Assembly (NCBI GenBank): GCA_016932295.1
Contig: JAFGDC010000566.1
Location: forward strand, 1 to 11,135
Source of the DNA: a candidate division CSSED10-310 bacterium
GTDB lineage: Bacteria > CSSED10-310 > JAFGDC01
Length of the DNA stretch: 11,135 nucleotides
Direction: 5' to 3'
The translations under genes and the position numbers were made by a program. Below are positions 1-4,987 of the stretch, in pieces. The first letter of the stretch is position 1, and each line of letters begins with the position of its first letter. The notes under the pieces were generated by a model. That model saw only the letters and a list, made by a program, of their open reading frames with translations, was not told where the DNA came from and ran no database searches.

Positions 1-104
1 GCGCGGAAAGGGGACGATTCAGACCGGGCAAACCGCATAGCGGACGCCGGAAACGGATGCCGGCCTGAAACTTTGCCGATGCCCTGAGTGCATGCGTATT
101 TTGC
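1..104. other. Left-edge non-coding or gene-end stretch
   Basis: No gene can be supported here. Frame 1 on the plus strand is open from base 1 to a TGA at 85-87, so the tail (28 codons) of an upstream gene is possible, but the peptide has no recognisable character. Two imperfect 10-base direct repeats, CGGACGCCGG at 41-50 and CGGATGCCGG at 54-63, are present; their meaning is unknown. Confidence 0.4.
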
Positions 105-132
105 TTGACTCGCGACGGGCGCTTGCTACCAT
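105..132 (+). promoter_or_regulatory. Sigma70-like promoter of the DUF4920-like gene
   Basis: A TTGACT -35 box (105-110, five of six consensus bases) is followed after 16 bases by TACCAT (127-132, four of six). A TG one base upstream of the -10 box (124-125) fits an extended -10 element. The start codon lies 55 bases downstream, giving a short leader. This is a by-eye match only. Confidence 0.55.
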
Positions 133-186
133 CAACAACCAGCGCTAACGTGCGTATCGGACAACTTTTTCAGGAGATGAAAAGAG

Positions 187-852
187 ATGAAAAACTTTTA
201 CATACTTACAGCCGTCCTGGTCACGGCGCTTATCATGTTCGCTCCCGCCATTCATGCCGCCGGTCCCGAGGACCATGCCGGAGAGCCCCATGATCATCAT
301 GAGGAAATCGCTGCCTTTGATGAAGCCGTCCAGAATCCTGACAGGCCGGCCCAGTACCATCTTGGCCAGGCCATCGACGAGACTGCCCTGGTGGCTATCG
401 AAACATTGTTGGCTGAGCCGGAATCCTATGTCGACAAGACCGTCACGGTGAAAGGCGATGTCATACAGGGCTGCCACCATGCCGGTGGCTGGATCAGGGT
501 CGGCGACGCCCGGTACAACATCGATGCGTATTGTGACAAGACCTGGCACTATCCAACCGATCACAAGGGATATACCGCCATTGTCACCGGAACGGTCAGG
601 TCGCACCTGCTTCTCAAGGAAAAACTGGCCGGCTACATTGAGCACCAGAACAAGCTGCATGAAGGGAACATGAAACTCGAGGACTATCCTGACGGCCTCA
701 ACATCTATTATATCCAGAGCATTGGTGCGCTCCTGACGATGATGGATGCGCAGGTGGAAAACGTGAAGCAAGTGGAACAGGTCGAGAACGCCGACTGCCA
801 AGAGCACAAGACTGAACCTGTCACTTCCCTGCCCGGGGAGCGCGCCCACTGA
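187..852 (+). CDS. Exported His-rich DUF4920-like (OB-fold) protein
   Basis: The 221-residue product starts with a typical signal peptide (residues 1-24 or 25, cleavage near Ala24-Ala25), so it should act in the periplasm or outside. The mature N-terminus is rich in His and acidic residues (His30, 35, 37, 38). The core (about 75-140) contains a pattern of the type TVTVKGDVIQGCHHAGGW, followed by Cys116 and a closing strand TAIVTGTV. This resembles the DUF4920 family, small periplasmic proteins with an OB-like fold and a conserved Cys region; the molecular function of that family is not established. Cys96-His97-His98 and Cys116 could bind metal or form a disulfide (inference). The C-terminal tail (185-221) is polar and probably helical or disordered. 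The start at 187 is preferred because it alone gives the signal peptide; AGGAG at 172-176 is 10 bases upstream, a little far. An out-of-frame ATG at 177 was discarded. It stands alone and converges on the DA1-like gene. Confidence 0.75.
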   Translation: MKNFYILTAVLVTALIMFAPAIHAAGPEDHAGEPHDHHEEIAAFDEAVQNPDRPAQYHLGQAIDETALVAIETLLAEPESYVDKTVTVKGDVIQGCHHAGGWIRVGDARYNIDAYCDKTWHYPTDHKGYTAIVTGTVRSHLLLKEKLAGYIEHQNKLHEGNMKLEDYPDGLNIYYIQSIGALLTMMDAQVENVKQVEQVENADCQEHKTEPVTSLPGERAH

Positions 853-877
853 CAATTTCAGCGCGCCAGCAGTGAGT

Positions 878-901
878 CCGCGCAGCCTGAAGGCCGCGCG
901 G
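878..901. terminator. GC-rich hairpin downstream of the DUF4920-like gene, possible terminator
   Basis: CCGCGC (878-883) pairs with GCGCGG (896-901). An inner GCC (885-887) pairs with GGC (892-894) across a TGAA tetraloop, with a single A/C mismatch between the two stems. It begins 25 bases after the stop codon. There is no T-run on either strand, so intrinsic termination is uncertain; it may instead protect a 3' end. The rest of 853-1013, between the two convergent genes, shows nothing else. Confidence 0.35.
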
Positions 902-1013
902 GCAGCTTCGGAACATCTCTTCCCTGACCGTGAATGACTTATTCCGGGGAAGGGGTATGGAACTGGGTATGAACACGGTGGTAGTGGATGCGGTCAGTGG
1001 TCTGGTGCCTGAC

Positions 1014-2327
1014 CTACCGGCCGGTCACGTATTCGAGTACACCGCTGAAGCCGCGTTTCTTCTCGATCGCTCTGATTTTTCTGAAACCCATGCCGTACAT
1101 GTCTTGCCGGGCCTCGATAACGGCCATTTGGTCCGTCATCTTCAAGCGGGCCAGCACCTGGTAGCTCACCCACTCGGCGAAGCCTTCCTTCAGTAGCCTG
1201 CTTTGTTCCCTGCTGCTGTGAGCCGTGTGCCAGGCGTGCGCCAATTCATGCGCGGCCACCGCCACCAGGACCCTGGGCGGCAGGGCGGTGATCACATACA
1301 CCGTGCGGTCGTCGCCCTGCTGTCTGAACAGGCCGGTCGCCTTGTCAGGATCACCGCCGGGGATGTCCCGCGCCAGTCGTTCCAACCGATCACCATCGGT
1401 CAGTACCAGCTCGGGCAGTATGTCCAGCTTCATGCCCATGGCTGCCATGAGCCTGGCGGTTTTCCTGTAGAGCCGGAGGGCATCCTCGCGCCTGACCACC
1501 CCATGCCGGCTGCACGCATCGCATAGCCTGCGGCCGTCGCTCAAGACCCTGAACCGGTTCCCGAGTGGTACACCGCATACGTCGCAGCGCTTCCGCTCCA
1601 CTCGGCAGCGGTCACAGAACTTTTTCTCCGAGCCGGGATACTTCCAGGAATGATCGGTCATCACCCGGCCGCACGCCCCGCACCTGGGCAGATTGTCGAA
1701 GCATTCCCCGCAGACGGGTTTACCATCCACTTCGTACCCGCCGTTGAAGGGTAAACCGCAGACCGAACAATGGGGCCGATCACGGTAGCAGTCGTCGCAG
1801 AATACCGATTCGCCAGCCGTTGTCTGGTAGCGCCAGAAACGCTCCCCCACCGGCCTGTCGCACAACGCGCAGCGTTGCCGGTGTTCGAGGCAGTCGGTGC
1901 AATAGTGTTGCCCGCGCAGCAAGGTTGCCTTACCAATGATGGGCAGTCCACAAGCCGCGCAGGTCACGGCCTTGCGGCGGCACTCATCACACAGCCTCAA
2001 GGTGCGTTCCCCGCGTTCGAACTCGACATACTTTCCCAGCAGCGCCCGGCCGCACCGATCGCAGACAGCGGTTGCCGCCGCGCAAGCGGGGCAAAGAACG
2101 GCGCCGCCCACCGTCCGCCACTCCCGCGTCGGCAGTCCGCAACGGGCGCACTCAGGCAGCCGTTCCTTACATGCGCTACAGACCACCAACCCGCCTTCAT
2201 ACCGGAAGTAGGCCCCGGTTATCTCCTTGCCGCAAAAACCGCAATGAAGCTGACCAGCCGCGTGCCCGATGAACACCGCAGGGCTCACGAAGGTCAACAA
2301 CGCGACGCACATCACGAGACCTCTCAT
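1014..2327 (-). CDS. Exported LIM-like zinc-finger array with DA1-type metallopeptidase domain
   Basis: The 437-residue protein has three parts. (1) Residues 1-25 are a signal peptide (hydrophobic core CVALLTFV, then AVFIGHAAG). (2) Residues 29-272 hold 16 CxxC knuckles, 32 cysteines, forming eight zinc-ribbon units that begin at Cys29, 60, 89, 123, 153, 187, 216 and 248. Every second unit starts CxxCGLP or CxxCGVP, so the array is really four LIM-like double fingers of about 63 residues. (3) Residues 280-437 are a zinc peptidase domain with HELAH (360-364) followed by AW and by KEGFAEW, where Glu381 or Glu385 would be the third ligand. Sequence around HELAHAW, EG...QVL and the later YGMGFR matches what I recall of the plant DA1 C-terminal domain (HEMMHAW, EEGICQVL, YGDGFR). 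DA1 is a ubiquitin-activated peptidase that also carries LIM fingers. The start at 2327 is preferred over an in-frame GTG at 2351: it has GGGGAG five bases upstream and places the signal peptide at the N-terminus. The substrate is unknown. It is transcribed alone and divergently from the three-pass membrane protein. Confidence 0.88.
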   Translation of the reverse strand: MRGLVMCVALLTFVSPAVFIGHAAGQLHCGFCGKEITGAYFRYEGGLVVCSACKERLPECARCGLPTREWRTVGGAVLCPACAAATAVCDRCGRALLGKYVEFERGERTLRLCDECRRKAVTCAACGLPIIGKATLLRGQHYCTDCLEHRQRCALCDRPVGERFWRYQTTAGESVFCDDCYRDRPHCSVCGLPFNGGYEVDGKPVCGECFDNLPRCGACGRVMTDHSWKYPGSEKKFCDRCRVERKRCDVCGVPLGNRFRVLSDGRRLCDACSRHGVVRREDALRLYRKTARLMAAMGMKLDILPELVLTDGDRLERLARDIPGGDPDKATGLFRQQGDDRTVYVITALPPRVLVAVAAHELAHAWHTAHSSREQSRLLKEGFAEWVSYQVLARLKMTDQMAVIEARQDMYGMGFRKIRAIEKKRGFSGVLEYVTGR

Positions 2328-2332
2328 CGCAT

Positions 2333-2338
2333 CTCCCC
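2333..2338 (-). promoter_or_regulatory. Ribosome binding site fixing the DA1-like start at 2327
   Basis: GGGGAG on the minus strand lies five bases before the ATG at 2325-2327. The in-frame GTG at 2349-2351 has no comparable purine tract and would add eight polar residues before the signal peptide. Confidence 0.6.
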
Positions 2339-2365
2339 GGACGCTGAACACTCGCGCCCGTTATC

Positions 2366-2395
2366 AATCTAATGTAAGGAAGGGCCGCGGTGCAA
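2366..2395 (-). promoter_or_regulatory. Possible promoter of the DA1-like gene
   Basis: On the minus strand TTGCAC (2390-2395) is followed after 18 bases by TAGATT (2366-2371, four of six -10 bases). It lies about 40 bases before the start codon. The -35 match is weak (TTG only). Confidence 0.35.
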
Positions 2396-2454
2396 ATCAC
2401 TGCACTTCAGCGCCGCGCCGCCGGCTGCTGAGCATCGGTGTCGTTCGTTTCGCT

Positions 2455-2482
2455 TTGCGCCGGAGATGTGCTGTAGTACACT
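2455..2482 (+). promoter_or_regulatory. Possible promoter of the three-pass membrane protein gene
   Basis: TTGCGC (2455-2460) and TACACT (2477-2482) are separated by 16 bases and lie 40 bases before the ATG at 2522. A strong AAGGAGG (2509-2515) follows, six bases from the start. The promoter match is moderate. Confidence 0.4.
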
Positions 2483-2521
2483 CTCTTCGTTTAACAGCGT
2501 CCGACACCAAGGAGGGGGTCA

Positions 2522-3166
2522 ATGGAAAACAACGGTACTGTCGAAAAACTCGAAAAAAAAGTGAATTTAAGGCGTTTGCTCGTAGGATTGCTGCTGCTGG
2601 TCGTGTCCACTTATATCTCCGCAAAGTACTTTCATAGCTATTCTATCTCGTTGACATTTCAGGTTTTCTGGGTATTCATCTGCGTAGCCGGATTCGTCTC
2701 GGGGATCATTCTCACCTTCTCCGCGATCCAGCGCAAAAGCTGGTGGAATTACATCATCACACCACTGGTGGTGATCATGGGCGTCATTTTCGTCATGAAT
2801 TATTTGTACTATTCAGGAGTGGTCCAGATCATCAACGAATACCCGGAACTGCGCGCCGAATACTCCAAGAACCGGGCCACGATGGCGGACATGGTGGCCC
2901 GGCTCACCGTATTGGAGACCGAAAACCGCATGATGTCGGCGATGATGCATCTGCAGAACGCCGAACTGCTCGTCAAACGTGACGGCAAATTCAATGAGGC
3001 GGCGCTGGAACTGCAGCAGGTCAGAGAACTGCTGAAAGGAACCGAATTCAAGGAGATGGAGGCGTTGAACAGCCTCATTTCCGATCTGGAGAAGGTGCCG
3101 TCGGATCTCCATACCCGTATCGTATGGCTCACCATCGATATACAGAAAGCCCTCGGGGAAAAATGA
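2522..3166 (+). CDS. Three-pass membrane protein with cytoplasmic or periplasmic coiled-coil tail, function unknown
   Basis: I do not recognise a family for this 214-residue protein. After a charged N-terminus (1-18, EKLEKK) it has three hydrophobic segments at about 19-34, 45-67 and 77-97. The rest (about 105-192) is strongly helical and heptad-like, with many Glu, Leu, Met and Lys residues, for example around LTVLETENRMM (128-138) and ALELQQVRELL (161-171), so a coiled coil is likely. A short helix ends the protein (199-212). With three spans the tail lies on the opposite side from the N-terminus; the positively charged N-terminal LEKKVNLRR suggests N-in, hence tail outside, but this is uncertain. 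The start is firm: AAGGAGG at 2509-2515 is six bases away. It forms its own transcription unit, divergent from the DA1-like gene, and ends just before a strong terminator. A structural or scaffolding role would fit, but nothing in the sequence shows it. Confidence 0.8.
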   Translation: MENNGTVEKLEKKVNLRRLLVGLLLLVVSTYISAKYFHSYSISLTFQVFWVFICVAGFVSGIILTFSAIQRKSWWNYIITPLVVIMGVIFVMNYLYYSGVVQIINEYPELRAEYSKNRATMADMVARLTVLETENRMMSAMMHLQNAELLVKRDGKFNEAALELQQVRELLKGTEFKEMEALNSLISDLEKVPSDLHTRIVWLTIDIQKALGEK

Positions 3167-3174
3167 CCAAAATG

Positions 3175-3207
3175 ACAAAACCCGCAGCCGCCGGCCGCGG
3201 GTTTTGT
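3175..3207. terminator. Strong bidirectional intrinsic terminator
   Basis: ACAAAACCCGC (3175-3185) pairs perfectly with GCGGGTTTTGT (3197-3207). Inside, GCC (3187-3189) can pair with GGC (3193-3195). The A-rich left flank and T-rich right flank let it act on both strands. It starts 8 bases after the membrane protein stop codon and lies 19 bases beyond the stop of the convergent phasin-like gene, so it should end both transcripts. Confidence 0.85.
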
Positions 3208-3226
3208 TATACCAGCGTGGTGGGTA

Positions 3227-3829
3227 TCAGGCGCGCATCTTCTTGATCCGCTCCGCCTCGCGTCCGATGGTCAGGCGTTTCTTGTTCTGATCCTCATACG
3301 CCACCACCTCGTCCAGCTTGTCATCGGGCAGGTCCCGCATCCGATCCACTATCTTGTGAACGTTCAACTCGTCATATCCCTCGAATGGCTCGGAAACCTT
3401 TTTAACAACAGGTTTCCTGGCGGCTTTCTTCACGTCTTTCTTCTCAGGCGCCGCCACCTTCTCTTCGACCGCCGGCCACAGGTCGTGCAATTGCGCCAGT
3501 ATGTCCTTCAACTGCCGGGGCATGTGATCGGTGATGGGCTTGATGAGAGGAGCCGTCGCCTCGTGCGCCCGTGAAACATTCTTTCCGACCTCTTCACGGA
3601 CCTTTTTGACCGCCTGCTCCAGTTCCATGAATGCACGGTTCATCGTCTGGTTCTGGAACACCGGACTGGAATCCACGAATTCCTCGCCCATCTTCACCAG
3701 CCTGTCGAGCATCTTCTGGCTGTTGGCAAACCAGTATTCGACGGTTTTCATCCCGGTCTGCCGGGCATCGTCAACCATCTTCCTGGCCTGAGTATGCATG
3801 TCCTTAAGGTTTACCGTGATCTTCACCAT
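3227..3829 (-). CDS. Phasin-like helical protein with C-terminal YDELxVxxI domain
   Basis: The 200-residue product has no signal peptide and no membrane segment. Residues 1-125 are predicted helical and amphipathic, with a phasin-like stretch (ARKMVDDARQTGMKTVEYWF at 15-34, then FVDSSPVFQNQ, then a coiled EQAVKKVREEV). A Lys/Ala/Pro-rich linker (126-147) follows. The C-terminal domain (150-198) begins YDELNVHKIVDRM and ends in a basic helix. That last pattern resembles, from memory, a small domain (YDxLTVxxIxxRLxxL...YE) attached to coiled-coil and lipid-droplet or granule-associated proteins in other bacteria. Phasins coat polyhydroxyalkanoate or lipid granules; this role is an inference here, since no PHA synthase is in the window. 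The start is firm: AGGAGG at 3835-3840 sits five bases before the ATG. It is monocistronic, driven by a strong promoter carrying a palindrome (see 3897-3913), and ends near the shared terminator at 3175-3207. Confidence 0.7.
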   Translation of the reverse strand: MVKITVNLKDMHTQARKMVDDARQTGMKTVEYWFANSQKMLDRLVKMGEEFVDSSPVFQNQTMNRAFMELEQAVKKVREEVGKNVSRAHEATAPLIKPITDHMPRQLKDILAQLHDLWPAVEEKVAAPEKKDVKKAARKPVVKKVSEPFEGYDELNVHKIVDRMRDLPDDKLDEVVAYEDQNKKRLTIGREAERIKKMRA

Positions 3830-3893
3830 GAGTTCCTCCTTTTATTTCCGCGAATTTTCAAGCGTATCTTCAATCCTGCCACCGCACAGTAAG

Positions 3894-3922
3894 AGCATAA
3901 CGCATTGCGTTATTCGTGTCAA
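3894..3922 (-). promoter_or_regulatory. Strong sigma70-type promoter of the phasin-like gene
   Basis: On the minus strand a perfect TTGACA (3917-3922) is followed after exactly 17 bases by TATGCT (3894-3899, four of six). It is the best promoter match in the window. The leader to the ATG at 3829 would be about 55-60 bases and holds an AAAGGAGG ribosome site. Confidence 0.8.
3897..3913. promoter_or_regulatory. Perfect 17-bp palindrome within the promoter, probable operator
   Basis: ATAACGCA (3897-3904), a central T (3905) and TGCGTTAT (3906-3913) form a perfect inverted repeat. It covers the -10 half and most of the spacer of the phasin-like promoter, where a bound dimeric regulator would block RNA polymerase. 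The regulator is not in the window; a TetR- or GntR-type repressor would fit the symmetry, but this is a guess. Confidence 0.6.
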
Positions 3923-3963
3923 CTAATTCAATACAAGAGAATTTTCATTATAAAAAGCAGCCG

Positions 3964-4734
3964 TTACCGGCGCACGATGAGGACCGTCGCCGCCACCAGT
4001 ACCACCACTCCCGCCACGATTCCGGCCATGAGCAGCCAGTTGATCTGCCGGGGCATCTCGACCTCCGCCCGCAGTTCTTCCCGCGCCTGCCCCTCGCCGA
4101 TGAGCTGCAGCAGCGGTATACGCCATTCCACGGTCTGCATGGTCGCATCCAGCGTGCCGTTGCACGAGAGTATCCTTGGTCCATGCAACTTTACGATGAT
4201 GTACCTGTTGCCGAGCATGGTTTGCATAAAGGAGGCGCCGAGCGCCTCGGCGAATGGATTCTCGGGTGCATAGGGATCTTTCTCCGGGTTTCCGAACACC
4301 TGGTGGAATTGGAGATTGCCGTTTTCGAGCCGGTCGATGGTCAGTTCTGAGCGCCCCTCCGGTCTCAGTTTTCCCTTGTCCCGTTCCGTCACGATTTGCC
4401 GGTGCAGGTCATCCACCACGCTGATATCCCGCACATCGATGTCGAATACGAAATGCCGCATATTACCGAGTTTGTATTCCTCGTAATCGAAGCGGGCGAT
4501 GTTTGGATTCGATTCAAGGTCTGCCTTGGTGGCTTCGTAATTCTCGCGCAGTTCCTGGAGTGGATCGTCACGGCCCTCCTCCCTGGCCATGTTCAACAGG
4601 ATTTCCGAAAAACCCATGTCCAGTTTGAAGCGTCCCGAACCATCCTCGTTGACCCAGATCTCCTCGTACAGTTCGAAGCAGCCGCACGCCAGCAGTGGAA
4701 TGAGTGCGAGTGAAATCCATCGCATTGCTTTCAT
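3964..4734 (-). CDS. LppM-like lipoprotein with C-terminal membrane anchor
   Basis: The 256-residue protein starts MKAMRWISLALIPLLACGC, a lipoprotein signal peptide with the modified cysteine at Cys17 (LLAC) or Cys19. The extracytoplasmic part (20-229) opens with EEIWVNEDGSGRFKLDMGFS, the strand pattern typical of the LppM/DUF3153-type domain as I recall it, and continues as a mixed alpha-beta domain with many acidic residues. Residues 231-254 (INWLLMAGIVAGVVVLVAATVLIV) form a transmembrane helix ended by Arg-Arg, so the protein is tied to the membrane at both ends. In other bacteria such proteins are surface or envelope lipoproteins of unclear function. The start at 4734 is chosen because AAGGAG (4741-4746) is six bases upstream and it gives the lipoprotein signal; the open frame extends to 4857 but that part is polar and not signal-like. 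It is transcribed alone, and its stop is 42 bases before the phasin-like promoter -35 box. Confidence 0.75.
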   Translation of the reverse strand: MKAMRWISLALIPLLACGCFELYEEIWVNEDGSGRFKLDMGFSEILLNMAREEGRDDPLQELRENYEATKADLESNPNIARFDYEEYKLGNMRHFVFDIDVRDISVVDDLHRQIVTERDKGKLRPEGRSELTIDRLENGNLQFHQVFGNPEKDPYAPENPFAEALGASFMQTMLGNRYIIVKLHGPRILSCNGTLDATMQTVEWRIPLLQLIGEGQAREELRAEVEMPRQINWLLMAGIVAGVVVLVAATVLIVRR

Positions 4735-4740
4735 GGTGCG

Positions 4741-4746
4741 CTCCTT
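4741..4746 (-). promoter_or_regulatory. Ribosome binding site fixing the lipoprotein start at 4734
   Basis: AAGGAG on the minus strand lies six bases before the ATG at 4732-4734. It rules against the longer frame that begins at 4857. Confidence 0.65.
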
Positions 4747-4801
4747 GTGGTCTGTTTCCGCCGCCTGTGCATCACGGGATCTGCCTGGGAGTCCGTCATC
4801 G

Positions 4802-4823
4802 CCCATGCCGGCCGCGGCATGGG
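4802..4823. repeat. Perfect 9-bp inverted repeat in the lipoprotein 5' leader
   Basis: CCCATGCCG (4802-4810) and CGGCATGGG (4815-4823) are separated by GCCG. It lies 68-89 bases upstream of the lipoprotein start and would be inside its leader if transcription starts near 4862. There is no T-run, so it is not an ordinary terminator; an RNA hairpin or a DNA-binding site are both possible. Confidence 0.6.
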
Positions 4824-4868
4824 ACCGGTGACAGGCGCGTCCTGTTTTCGGCTCCATTAATTTCAGAT

Positions 4869-4874
4869 ATCATA
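4869..4874 (-). promoter_or_regulatory. Possible -10 element for the lipoprotein gene
   Basis: TATGAT (minus strand) matches five of six -10 bases and lies in a short AT-rich island (4857-4898) between otherwise GC-rich sequence. No good -35 box is found at the right distance (GGAACA, 19 bases away, is the best). The same island probably also holds the promoter of the divergent glycosyltransferase gene, but I could not place that one. Confidence 0.3.
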
Positions 4875-4931
4875 CTATCCTGTTTTTTTATCGTGTTCCA
4901 GCGGCAGTCGACGTTTCTACCGCCGCCTGGA

Positions 4932-4971
4932 CCGGGCCGATCCCCGGGCCGGCATGATCGGACGCCGGCCC
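4932..4971 (+). promoter_or_regulatory. Competing hairpins directly before the glycosyltransferase ribosome site
   Basis: GGGCCGGC (4946-4953) pairs perfectly with GCCGGCCC (4964-4971), ending five bases before the GAAGG ribosome site (4976-4980). CCGGG (4932-4936) can instead pair with CCCGG (4943-4947), and CCGATC (4937-4942) with GATCGG (4956-4961). These pairings exclude one another, as in leader-controlled genes. No known riboswitch is recognised and chance in GC-rich DNA is possible. Confidence 0.35.
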
Positions 4972-4987
4972 TCATGAAGGGCGATTC

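Noticed and set aside
145..855. 236-codon open frame on the minus strand opposite the DUF4920-like gene
   Set aside because: It mirrors the whole of a gene that has a promoter, signal peptide and family likeness; the antisense product has no recognisable motif or ribosome site.
1770..2372. 200-codon plus-strand frame opposite the LIM-like array
   Set aside because: Regular CxxC codons on the minus strand keep the opposite frame open; the product has no recognisable feature.
4735..4857. N-terminal extension of the lipoprotein to 4857
   Set aside because: The extra 41 residues are polar and would bury the lipoprotein signal; the ribosome site at 4741-4746 supports the shorter form.
4881..4890. 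T-run at 4881-4890 as a terminator
   Set aside because: No hairpin lies directly before it; it is part of an AT-rich promoter island between divergent genes.
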